The notes under the pieces: model-generated
What the model was told of the DNA's origin: nothing
Database searches by the model: none
The model's input: the letters and a program-made list of their open reading frames with translations, nothing else
Assembly: GCA_900545345.1 (NCBI GenBank)
Contig: UQYQ01000002.1
Coordinates: 62,001 to 126,000, forward strand
Source of the DNA: an uncultured Ruminococcus sp.
GTDB lineage: Bacteria > Bacillota > Clostridia > Oscillospirales > Ruminococcaceae
Length of the DNA: 64,000 nucleotides
Direction: 5' to 3'
In this document: piece after piece, positions 16,463 to 24,440 of the stretch
How the letters are laid out: every line of letters starts with the position of its first letter
Numbering within the stretch: position 1 is the stretch's first letter
Made by a program: the position numbers and the translations under genes

Positions 16463-18811
16463 ATGGCAAAAACAATGATGATGTGTACCAGATGCAAAAA
16501 AAGACCTGCTGTTGTATTTATTACCGCTATGCAGGGCAATGAAAAAAAGAATGAGGGATTGTGTCTTGTTTGTGCTAAGGAAATGGGAATTTCTCAGGTT
16601 GATGATTATATGAAATCAATGGGTATTTCAGAAGAGGATTTAGAAAACTTTTCTGAACAGCTTATGGATATAACAGACGGAGAAGATTTCCAGTTCGGCG
16701 GAAGCGATATGCTGCCTAATTTTATAAATAACTTTTTCGGAAGTCCCGGCATGGATGGAGATGATACTTCTCAAAATGAGATAAGGGGTTCTGATGATGA
16801 CAGTTATACTGTTGATGACATAAAAAGAAAAAAGCGTCAAAACAGAGCAAAGGAAAAAGGAAAAGAAGATAAGAAAAAGAAGCTTAAATATCTTAATAAC
16901 TATTGCACTAACCTTACTGAGCGTGCAAGAAATAATGAGCTTGACAATATAATAGGGCGTGATAAGGAAATATCAAGGGTTATTCAGATTTTATCCAGAA
17001 GACAGAAAAATAATCCGTGTCTTATCGGTGAGCCGGGTGTTGGAAAAACAGCCATTGCTGAGGGAATAGCACAAAAAATTGTTTCCGGTGATGTGCCGTT
17101 TCATGTAAGGGGGAAAGAGATTTATCTTCTTGACTTAACCTCACTTGTTGCAGGCACTCAATTTCGTGGTCAGTTTGAATCAAGATGCAAAGGTCTGGTT
17201 GAAGAGGTAAAAGCACAGGGTAATATTATTCTGTTTATAGACGAAATTCACAATCTTGTAGGTACAGGTGACAGCGAGGGTACAATGAACGCTGCTAATA
17301 TTCTGAAGCCTGCACTGTCAAGAGGCGAGATTCAGGTTATAGGTGCTACTACTTTTAAAGAATACAGAAAGTATATCGAAAAGGACGCAGCTTTAGAGCG
17401 TCGTTTTCAGCCGGTAACGGTAAATGAGCCTACTCTTTCAGACTCAATCGAGCTTTTAAGCGGTATCAGAAAATACTATGAAAATCATCACAAGGTTAAA
17501 ATTGATGACGCAACACTTAGGATGTGTGCAATTTTGGCCGAAAGATATATAAACGACAGATTTTTGCCTGATAAGGCCATAGACCTTTTGGATGAAGCGT
17601 GTGCGTGCTGCAGTATCAGAAGTCCTGAAATTGAGGAGTATGAAAAGGTAAAGGCTGAGCTTAAAAAGCAAAAGGAGCTTGAAGAAGAAGCCGAAAAGGA
17701 AGAAGAACCTGATTATGAGGCTATTGCTAAGATAAAGGCTGATATAATAAGACTTGAAGAAAAGGAAAATGATTTATCAAAAAAAGTTGAAAAAGTAAAG
17801 GTAACAGAAGAAGATTTATCTAAGGTTATTGAGCTTTGGACCGGAATTCCCGCAAATAAGGTTGTTGAATCTGAATATGCAAAGATAAGAAACCTTAAAG
17901 AAGAACTTCAAAGAAGAATTATCGGTCAGGATGAAGCTTGTGACGCTGTTGCAAGAGCAATAAAAAGAACAAGAATTCAGCTATCCAAACGCCGCAGACC
18001 GGCATCATTTATATTTGTCGGACCTACAGGCGTAGGAAAAACAGAGCTTGTAAAGGTTTTAGGTGAAACATTGTTTGATGCTACGGAGCCTATTATCAGA
18101 GTTGATATGTCTGAATATATGGAAAAGCACAGTGTAGCAAAGCTTATAGGTTCACCTCCCGGATATGTAGGATATGATGAGGCAGGCCAGCTGACTGAAA
18201 AAGTAAGACGCCGTCCTTATTCGGTTGTTTTGTTTGATGAAATCGAAAAAGCACATCCTGATGTAATGAATATTATGCTTCAGCTTCTTGATGAAGGAAG
18301 AATAACTGACGCACAGGGCAGAACAGTTTCTTTTGAAAACACAGTTATCGTTATGACATCTAATGCAGGGTCTTCATCTAAGGACAGCGGTGTTGGATTT
18401 AATAAATCCGATTATCAGATATCAAAGGATAAGGCAATGAAAGGACTGCGTGAGTTTCTGCGACCTGAGTTTCTGGGAAGAGTTGATGAAATAGTGGTAT
18501 TTAATCCTCTTACTGAAGAAAATTATTCTGATATTTGCGGATTAATGCTCGACGAAATGAAAGAACCTTTAAAGGAAAAAGGAATCAGTTTCAGTTATGA
18601 CAAATCAGCATGTGAATACATTGCACACAAGTCATTTAATCAAAAACTCGGTGCCAGAGACATAAGAAGAGTTATCAGAAGTGAGGTTGAAGATAAAATT
18701 GCCGAGCTTTTGATTGACGAGCTTAAAATAGAAACAACTCAGATTATGCTGACGACAAAAACATTAAAATCAAACGGCGGTAAATCTGAGCTGACATTAA
18801 AAACAAAATAG
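16463..18811 (+). CDS. clpE: ClpE-type ATP-dependent Clp protease ATPase subunit
   Basis: A 782-residue double-AAA+ unfoldase. The N-terminus is a zinc finger with paired Cys at 8/11 and 34/37 instead of the Clp_N repeats, which identifies ClpE rather than ClpC. Walker A1 GEPGVGKT is at 189, Walker B1 LFIDEIHNL, an acidic coiled-coil middle part about 390-450, Walker A2 GPTGVGKT at 520, and a VGF loop at 644-646 that should dock ClpP. ClpP is not encoded nearby, and no CtsR-type operator was recognised. ATG 16463 abuts GAAAGG, so ATG 16475 may be the true start. A terminator follows. Confidence 0.92.
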   Translation: MAKTMMMCTRCKKRPAVVFITAMQGNEKKNEGLCLVCAKEMGISQVDDYMKSMGISEEDLENFSEQLMDITDGEDFQFGGSDMLPNFINNFFGSPGMDGDDTSQNEIRGSDDDSYTVDDIKRKKRQNRAKEKGKEDKKKKLKYLNNYCTNLTERARNNELDNIIGRDKEISRVIQILSRRQKNNPCLIGEPGVGKTAIAEGIAQKIVSGDVPFHVRGKEIYLLDLTSLVAGTQFRGQFESRCKGLVEEVKAQGNIILFIDEIHNLVGTGDSEGTMNAANILKPALSRGEIQVIGATTFKEYRKYIEKDAALERRFQPVTVNEPTLSDSIELLSGIRKYYENHHKVKIDDATLRMCAILAERYINDRFLPDKAIDLLDEACACCSIRSPEIEEYEKVKAELKKQKELEEEAEKEEEPDYEAIAKIKADIIRLEEKENDLSKKVEKVKVTEEDLSKVIELWTGIPANKVVESEYAKIRNLKEELQRRIIGQDEACDAVARAIKRTRIQLSKRRRPASFIFVGPTGVGKTELVKVLGETLFDATEPIIRVDMSEYMEKHSVAKLIGSPPGYVGYDEAGQLTEKVRRRPYSVVLFDEIEKAHPDVMNIMLQLLDEGRITDAQGRTVSFENTVIVMTSNAGSSSKDSGVGFNKSDYQISKDKAMKGLREFLRPEFLGRVDEIVVFNPLTEENYSDICGLMLDEMKEPLKEKGISFSYDKSACEYIAHKSFNQKLGARDIRRVIRSEVEDKIAELLIDELKIETTQIMLTTKTLKSNGGKSELTLKTK

Positions 18812-18820
18812 TTATCAAAA

Positions 18821-18863
18821 ATATAACCGACAATGATTTTTATTAATTACTGTCGGTTTTTTC
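18821..18863 (+). terminator. rho-independent terminator after clpE
   Basis: AACCGACA (18825-18832) pairs with TGTCGGTT (18851-18858), followed by a T run. Confidence 0.88.
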
Positions 18864-18981
18864 TTTTAAGTTGTACAAATATGTGCAACTTTTTATTTTT
18901 TTTTAGTATATATGAAGGATAGTTAAAAAAGAAATTTTAAGAAAGGAGGAAATACAGTAAGCGGTATTAAGCATTAAGCTA

Positions 18982-19245
18982 TTGATGAGTTTGATACCGA
19001 TACTTGCAAATTTTATGTCTAATGAAATACTGATAGCTGTTTTATCATTAATAGGAACTGCATTTGGCTCACTGACAGGAATATTCACGGCAAACAAACT
19101 GCTGGCATTTAGAATTGAAAAGCTAGAAAAAAGTGTTGAAAAGCTCGGTGAGGTTTATGTTCGTACATCGCTCTTAGAAAAGGAACAATCTGTACTTAAT
19201 CATAGAATTTATGATCTTGAACAAATAAGTGTCAAGCGTTCCTAA
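18982..19245 (+). CDS. small phage-type membrane protein with C-terminal coiled coil
   Basis: An 86-87-residue protein with one membrane segment (about 15-40, ending GSLTGIFTANK) followed by a heptad-rich stretch FRIEKLEKSVEKLGEVYVR ... LNHRIYDLEQ. Proteins of this layout often sit just before the holin in Firmicute phage lysis cassettes, and an SPP1-type holin gene does follow here. The strong ribosome site AAAGGAGG (18942-18949) is over 30 nt from TTG 18982/ATG 18985; between the in-frame stop at 18958 and 18982 there is no ATG, GTG or TTG, so the start is unsettled. Confidence 0.6.
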   Translation: MMSLIPILANFMSNEILIAVLSLIGTAFGSLTGIFTANKLLAFRIEKLEKSVEKLGEVYVRTSLLEKEQSVLNHRIYDLEQISVKRS

Positions 19246-19375
19246 GATTTAGCTGCTTCACAGAAAATTTTTATTTGCATTTAATATAATAAAATGGTTT
19301 GAATTAAAATAGCTTAGAAAAATGTATATTGTATAACAGAAGATACAGTTAATTTCAGGCAGAAAGGTGATATAT

Positions 19376-19642
19376 ATGAAAGAAAGCAATAATAAAGTCA
19401 ATTTTACAAAATCAACTGCTGTGAGAACGGCACTTTTAGTTTTGGCACTGATAAATAATTGTCTTACAATCTGCGGTCACAGCATTCTTCCGTTCAGTGA
19501 TGAAACAGTGACTCAGGTGGTTTCAGCACTGTTTACAGGGGTTACATCGATTATGGCATGGTGGAAGAATAACAGTTTTACAAAAGAAGCATGCATAGCA
19601 GACAGCTACTTAAAAGAATCAAAAAGTGTCAGGAAAAAATAA
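19376..19642 (+). CDS. SPP1-type phage holin (XhlB-like)
   Basis: An 88-residue protein with two short hydrophobic segments. AVRTALLVLALINNCLTICG, PFSDETVTQVVSALFTG and IMAWWKNNSFTKEA follow the SPP1/XhlB holin pattern closely. Holins permeabilise the membrane to release endolysin, but no endolysin or other phage gene is adjacent, so this is a remnant or a domesticated pair. ATG 19376 lies 8 nt after AAAGG; the upstream GTG 19367 is inside the ribosome site. Confidence 0.8.
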   Translation: MKESNNKVNFTKSTAVRTALLVLALINNCLTICGHSILPFSDETVTQVVSALFTGVTSIMAWWKNNSFTKEACIADSYLKESKSVRKK

Positions 19643-19682
19643 TATTAAAAGGTATTGTGAAATTTTCACAATACCTTTTGGT
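19643..19682. terminator. bidirectional terminator between holin gene and pheA
   Basis: AAAAGGTATTGTGAA and TTCACAATACCTTTT form a 15-bp stem (19647-19679) with A and T flanks. Confidence 0.9.
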
Positions 19683-19710
19683 TTTATTTTAGTTATATAG
19701 AAATCAGCTG

Positions 19711-20823
19711 TTACACTTCCTCGTAGTTCCCTAAAAATTTGAAATAGCTTAACTCGCTTTTCAGTTCGGCGATAAGTTTAGGAACATCAGGATTTAGAAT
19801 TGATCCTTCAAAATCGAGATAAAACTGTACATCAAAATCTTTTGAAGCTATCGGTTTGTTTTCAAGCCTGACAAGGTTAAGGCCGCATACTGAAAACTTT
19901 GTTAAAAGCCTGTATAAAGCTGAACGAATATGAGGAATTGTTAATGTAACTGACATTATATCAGCACGTTTTGAAGAGTAAAGTTTATTTGCAACAAGAA
20001 TAAACCGAGTGTAATTTTCGTTTGCATTGGCAATATTGGTTTCTAATACTTTAAGGCCGTATTCTTTTGCACATTCTTGTGAACAAATACATGCTATCGG
20101 TTCGTTGCTTTTGCTGACCTGAAGTGCTGCAAGCGATGTGTTCGGACATTCCCGCTTAAAAAATCCTCTTTCTTTTATAAAATCCGAACATTGCATAAGT
20201 CCCTGTTCGCGTGAGAAAACCTTTTTTATTTCAGATTCCTCAGTATCCTTTTTACAGGCAAGACAGTGGGTGATTTTAACTTTTGTTGAACATACGATGT
20301 AAAGATTTGTTTTTGATAAGAGCTCATATGTAGCGGAAACAGAACCGGCTGTAGAATTTTGTATAGGAACAATTCCATATGGCATTTCGCCGTTCTCTAC
20401 AGCTTCAAAAACATTATCGAAGTCTTCATAATATTTCAGTTCGGCATTCTTTGAAATTTGATATGCAGCTTGTTCGGTATAGCTTCCCTCAACACCGGGA
20501 CAAGCAATTTTCATATTATCTGACAGCTTGAACTCTTTATAATCTATATCGCAGTCATCAGCAAAAAATTCGCTGAACTGTTTTGATTTGCTTATGTCCA
20601 TAATAGTGGTGAATAAGGTTTCAGCAGAATTTTCAAGCTCAGACGGCATTTTGCTTCTCACTTTATCGATTATTGCCTGTTCACGCCCCGACTGAAAAAC
20701 TTCGAGTCCGTTTTCAATTTTATATTGTGCAACCTGATGAGTAATTTTCATTCGCTGTTCAAAAAGCTTCAGCAGCTCGTCATCAATTTTATCAATGTCT
20801 TTTCTAAGCTCGTTTAAATCCAT
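19711..20823 (-). CDS. pheA: bifunctional chorismate mutase / prephenate dehydratase
   Basis: A 370-residue phenylalanine-synthesis enzyme. Residues 1-90 are an AroQ chorismate mutase (DLNELRKDIDKIDDELLKLF, then QVAQYKIENG); about 105-285 a prephenate dehydratase (GVEGSYTEQAAY, PYGIVPIQNSTAGSVSATYELL, NYTRFILV with the catalytic TRF); and 295-370 an ACT domain where the usual ESRP is replaced by RLENKPI, so feedback by Phe may be altered. ATG 20823 has GGAGG 5 nt upstream; the longer frame from 20874 has no family match. Confidence 0.95.
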   Translation of the reverse strand: MDLNELRKDIDKIDDELLKLFEQRMKITHQVAQYKIENGLEVFQSGREQAIIDKVRSKMPSELENSAETLFTTIMDISKSKQFSEFFADDCDIDYKEFKLSDNMKIACPGVEGSYTEQAAYQISKNAELKYYEDFDNVFEAVENGEMPYGIVPIQNSTAGSVSATYELLSKTNLYIVCSTKVKITHCLACKKDTEESEIKKVFSREQGLMQCSDFIKERGFFKRECPNTSLAALQVSKSNEPIACICSQECAKEYGLKVLETNIANANENYTRFILVANKLYSSKRADIMSVTLTIPHIRSALYRLLTKFSVCGLNLVRLENKPIASKDFDVQFYLDFEGSILNPDVPKLIAELKSELSYFKFLGNYEEV

Positions 20824-20877
20824 AAGTTCCTCCGAATATGTTTGTTTGAGATAAACAAACAGAATTACTTTCAAATA

Positions 20878-20910
20878 ATTATATCATAGAAGATTGAAAT
20901 TTTCAATCTT
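20878..20910 (-). promoter_or_regulatory. predicted pheA promoter with palindromic operator-like site
   Basis: Minus strand TTGAAA (20906-20901), 17-nt spacer, TATAAT (20883-20878). The -35 box lies within AGATTGAAA-T-TTTCAATCT (about 20891-20909), a perfect 9-bp inverted repeat that could bind a repressor. Confidence 0.6.
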
Positions 20911-20939
20911 TGCACAAATATGGTGAAAAGCAATCAGTA

Positions 20940-20968
20940 TTGTTATTTTTATCTTCTTGTGATATAAT
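20940..20968 (+). promoter_or_regulatory. predicted promoter of the esterase-like gene
   Basis: TTGTTA (20940-20945), 17-nt spacer, TATAAT (20963-20968). Confidence 0.6.
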
Positions 20969-21005
20969 ACAAATATGAAAGTATTACATAGAAATGAGGA
21001 TTATT

Positions 21006-21851
21006 ATGGTTTTAGAAACAATTAAAATCAATGTGGATTATAAAAAAGCAGGACTGAACGGTGAGGGGTGCAGTCCTACGCTTACAAGCTATTGTACTTC
21101 ACCGTCTCAAGAGATTGGAGAAAAAAGTTTTCCTGCTGTAATAATATGTCCGGGCGGCGGATATGATTATCTTTCTGACAGGGAAAATGAACCTATTGCT
21201 TTGAGGTATGCGGGGCATGGTATTCAGGCCTTTGTTCTTAGATATTCATGCGTTAACAAGAAGTTTCCGACAGCTGTTTTAGAAATAGCCGGTGCTGTCA
21301 AATATGTTCGTGATAATCATAAGAAGTATCAGGTTGATAAGGATAAAATATTTGTGCTTGGTTTTTCGGCAGGCGGACACCTGGCGGCATCACTCTCTAA
21401 TTTTTATGATAAAGAAATTGTCACAAGGCCTCTTGGTGTAACAGCTGAGGAAATTAAGCCTAACGGGTGTGTTTTAGCATATCCTGTTATAACAAGTGAC
21501 TGTGAGTTCACCCATGAATCAAGTGTTTTGAACTTAATAGGCGATGACAAGACAAGCCAAGAGGCGTTGGAGCTTCGTAAGTTGGTTTCACTTGAAGACA
21601 GTGTTTCACATGCTACTCCGCCGACTTTTATCTGGCATACCGCTGATGATTCGGCAGTGCCAGTTGAAAATTCACTTCGATATATGACAGCACTGTCTAA
21701 GCATAAAATTCCGTTTGAATCTCATATTTATGAGTGGGGAAATCACGGCCTTTCACTATGCAATTATCAGACATCGTGCGGTGATTATCAAATTATTCCC
21801 GTTAATGAAAAATGGGTTGACCATTCAATAGCTTGGATTAAAAGATTTTAA
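21006..21851 (+). CDS. alpha/beta hydrolase, acetyl-xylan-esterase-like (BD-FAE type)
   Basis: A 281-residue cytoplasmic alpha/beta hydrolase. VIICPGGGYDYLSDRENEP carries the oxyanion Gly run, FVLGFSAGGHLAAS the nucleophile Ser, HTADDSAVP the acid and EWGNHGLSL the His. The family contains carbohydrate esterases and steroid/xylan esterases; no signal peptide is present, so it would act on imported oligosaccharides or small esters. ATG 21006 has GAGG 7 nt upstream; ATG 20994 overlaps that site. Confidence 0.85.
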   Translation: MVLETIKINVDYKKAGLNGEGCSPTLTSYCTSPSQEIGEKSFPAVIICPGGGYDYLSDRENEPIALRYAGHGIQAFVLRYSCVNKKFPTAVLEIAGAVKYVRDNHKKYQVDKDKIFVLGFSAGGHLAASLSNFYDKEIVTRPLGVTAEEIKPNGCVLAYPVITSDCEFTHESSVLNLIGDDKTSQEALELRKLVSLEDSVSHATPPTFIWHTADDSAVPVENSLRYMTALSKHKIPFESHIYEWGNHGLSLCNYQTSCGDYQIIPVNEKWVDHSIAWIKRF

Positions 21852-22010
21852 AACAAAAAGTATAGGTAATGTATGCAGACGATTTTATGTAATTTCGTCT
21901 GCATTTTTTGTTGATTTTATTAGATTTTTGCTCACGATTAAATTATTCCGTCATATTATATTAATGCCCCTAATATTTTTAGTCTTTGATAAAGGAGGAC
22001 TTAGTATAAA

Positions 22011-22232
22011 ATGCAAAAAAGCCTGATAGCAGTTTCGTCGATAACTTATGCAATGAAAGCAAAAAAGCTTTTAAATAATAGAGGACTTTATTGCGAAATA
22101 CAGAGAACACCGAAAAATCTGGGTTCAGGGTGTGGTTATTCAATAAGAGTCCGTGACGATGTGGATTTTATATTGTCAATTTTAGATGCTGAAAATATAA
22201 AGCATAAGGCACATCAGAAGTTACCGGAATAA
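22011..22232 (+). CDS. DUF3343 protein, putative Se/S carrier-like
   Basis: A 73-residue protein matching the DUF3343 pattern: AVSSITYAMKAKKLL, then RTPKNLGSGCGYSIRV with one Cys. The family is described as a possible selenium/sulfur carrier-like protein. Its neighbour 22 bp downstream is a cysteine-desulfurase-type enzyme, so the Cys could accept persulfide from it; this is inference. AAAGGAGG precedes the ATG. Confidence 0.85.
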   Translation: MQKSLIAVSSITYAMKAKKLLNNRGLYCEIQRTPKNLGSGCGYSIRVRDDVDFILSILDAENIKHKAHQKLPE

Positions 22233-22254
22233 ATTACAAAGGGGGTGTGAATAG

Positions 22255-23394
22255 ATGATATATTTTGACAATTCCGCTACTACCTTCCCAAAGCCTGCAA
22301 TTGTATTTGAAAGGGCTGCTTACGCTTCAAAATACTTAGGGGGGAATCCCGGAAGAAGCGGTCATAAAATGTCTGTAAAAGTAGCTGATGCGGTTTATAA
22401 AGTAAGAGAAAAAGCAGCACTTTTTTTTAATGCAGAACCTGAAAATGTTGTTTTTACTCTTAACTGTACTCATGCAGTTAATTTTGCAATGAAAGGAATA
22501 ATGCAAAGCTCGGGACATATGATAATATCCTCACTTGAGCATAATGCTGTTTCAAGACCGGCATTTGCACTTATGAATTCTAAGCAAAATATTAGTGTGT
22601 CTGTTGCAAAGGTTGCACAGACAAAGGAAAAAACAATATCGAACTTTAAGTCTTTAATTCGTCATGATACAAAATGTGTGTGCATGACAGCAGCTTCTAA
22701 TGTTACGGGTGAAGTATTGCCGTTTAATGAAATAGCTGAAATTTGCCAAAAGCGAGGCATCTGTTTTATTTTAGATGCTGCGCAGGGTGCAGGAATTTTG
22801 GATATCAAGCTTGGAAAGGGAATAAACTTTATTTGCTGCGCCGGTCATAAAGGTCTGTATGGGCTGTCAGGTACAGGACTGCTTATTTCAGACGGAAAGT
22901 ATCCGCTTGGTACAATAATTGAGGGCGGAACAGGTGCGACATCACTTGAACTCAAACAGACAGATTTTCTTCCTGAGCAGTTAGAGAGCGGAACAATTAA
23001 TGTTCCCGGTATTATTTCATTGGGAGCGGGAATAGATTTTGTAAAAAAAAAGGGGATAAATAATATAAGAAAGAAAGAGGACAGATTGTGTGATATATTT
23101 GTGCATCATGTTGGCAGTATGAATAATTTTAAGGTGTTCAGAGAAGAACAGAAAGAATATGCTCCGCTTGTTTCATTCAGTTATAATAAGGCAAACTCAT
23201 TTGAAGTAACCGATTATTTAAGTAAATGCGGATTTGCACTCAGGGGAGGATATCATTGCTCTGCACTGGCACATACTTCACTCGGAACGAAAGAAGATGG
23301 TCTGACAAGATTTTCTCCGTCTGTATTTAACAATGAAATGCAAGTAAAAAAAGTAATAGCTGAACTTAAAAAAGTAAATAATATTGGAATTTAA
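22255..23394 (+). CDS. cysteine desulfurase family protein (class V aminotransferase fold)
   Basis: A 379-residue PLP enzyme. IYFDNSATTFPKP and NPGRSGH open it; FILDAAQGAG supplies the cofactor Asp, CCAGHKGLYGLSGTG the PLP Lys, and LRGGYHCSALAHTSLGT the sulfur-accepting Cys. It fits the am_tr_V/CsdB-like desulfurase-related group rather than IscS of Fe-S operons. Pairing with DUF3343 suggests sulfur or selenium delivery outside the standard Fe-S route, possibly for redox enzymes; substrate not proven. Confidence 0.88.
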   Translation: MIYFDNSATTFPKPAIVFERAAYASKYLGGNPGRSGHKMSVKVADAVYKVREKAALFFNAEPENVVFTLNCTHAVNFAMKGIMQSSGHMIISSLEHNAVSRPAFALMNSKQNISVSVAKVAQTKEKTISNFKSLIRHDTKCVCMTAASNVTGEVLPFNEIAEICQKRGICFILDAAQGAGILDIKLGKGINFICCAGHKGLYGLSGTGLLISDGKYPLGTIIEGGTGATSLELKQTDFLPEQLESGTINVPGIISLGAGIDFVKKKGINNIRKKEDRLCDIFVHHVGSMNNFKVFREEQKEYAPLVSFSYNKANSFEVTDYLSKCGFALRGGYHCSALAHTSLGTKEDGLTRFSPSVFNNEMQVKKVIAELKKVNNIGI

Positions 23395-23397
23395 TAC

Positions 23398-23455
23398 TTG
23401 TTAAAACCTCGTGTGTATGGTATAATTATTTATAGTGTGATAACTATAAATAATA
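23398..23455 (+). promoter_or_regulatory. predicted cdaA promoter and leader hairpin
   Basis: TTGTTA (23398-23403), 17-nt spacer, TATAAT (23421-23426). The leader then holds an inverted repeat ATTATTTATAG (23425-23435)/CTATAAATAAT (23445-23455). Confidence 0.6.
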
Positions 23456-23552
23456 GTTCGGCAACAAACCGGTTGTATACTGAATAATAATTATAATTAT
23501 TTTTAATATATTTGATAGAGAATCATAGATCAGAAGTTAGGATGTGAATTTT

Positions 23553-24440
23553 TTGGCTGCAATATCTGAAGTTTTTCGGGCTTTTATAAGCGTATTTAAA
23601 TCAATAACAATTGTTGATATTATAGATATGGCGATTTTGTCATATTTGATTTTTAAAGGCATTCAAATTGTAAGAGAAACAAGGGCCGGACAGCTTGTAA
23701 AGGGAATAGTTCTTATCTTGTTGTGTTATTTAATAGCTTCTCTTCTGGGTCTTAAAACAATGACATTTTTACTTGAAAACTTCTTTAAATGGGGATTTGT
23801 TGCTTTAATTATAGTTTTTCAGCCTGAGCTTCGCAGGATTCTGGAAAAGATGGGAAGAACAAAGGTTGTAAATCTTTCTTTTATAAATTCTGAAAATGAA
23901 GAGCAGAGACTGGCGTGGTCTGAATGTATTACTTCTATTTGTGACGCTGCCGAAAATCTTTCAAAAACAAAAACCGGTGCGTTGATAGTTTGTGAAAGAA
24001 AGACAAAGCTCGGTGAACAGGTTGCTAACGGAACAATACTTAACTGCAAGCCCAGCGATTCAATCTTTGGGAATATCTTCTTCCCGAATACTCCTCTTCA
24101 TGACGGAGCAGTAATAATAAGAGATGCTAAAATTTTAGCAGCAGGATGTTTTCTTCCTACCCCTCAGAAGGAAGAACTTATAAATAAGCAGCTTGGTTCA
24201 AGACACAGGGCGGCAATAGGTATAAGTGAAATATCAGACGCTATTGTAATAGTCGTTTCAGAAGAAACAGGAAATATTTCTGTTGCCGAAGAAGGGGAAC
24301 TTACAAGAGGATTTTCAAAAGAAAGCCTAAAAAGACTTTTAAATAAACGCTTTATACCTGATACTTTAGATAAGGATAAGGGTGGATTTGCAAAGAGGGT
24401 GAAGAAAAAATGGAAAAGCGTACAAAAAGAACAAAAATAG
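23553..24440 (+). CDS. cdaA: diadenylate cyclase CdaA
   Basis: A 295-residue membrane enzyme making c-di-AMP from two ATP. Three N-terminal helices (about 15-95) precede the DAC domain with ALIVCERKT, the catalytic PLHDGAVII (DGA) and LGSRHRAAIGIS (RHR). TTG 23553 lies 7 nt after AGGATGTG; the GTG at 23544 is inside that site, so TTG is preferred. cdaR overlaps its 3' end by 31 bp. c-di-AMP in Firmicutes adjusts potassium and osmolyte uptake. Confidence 0.94.
   Translation: MAAISEVFRAFISVFKSITIVDIIDMAILSYLIFKGIQIVRETRAGQLVKGIVLILLCYLIASLLGLKTMTFLLENFFKWGFVALIIVFQPELRRILEKMGRTKVVNLSFINSENEEQRLAWSECITSICDAAENLSKTKTGALIVCERKTKLGEQVANGTILNCKPSDSIFGNIFFPNTPLHDGAVIIRDAKILAAGCFLPTPQKEELINKQLGSRHRAAIGISEISDAIVIVVSEETGNISVAEEGELTRGFSKESLKRLLNKRFIPDTLDKDKGGFAKRVKKKWKSVQKEQK

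Noticed and set aside
18982..19642. Intact prophage
   Set aside because: Only two lysis-type genes; no integrase, capsid, tail, terminase or endolysin genes and no attachment-site repeats seen.
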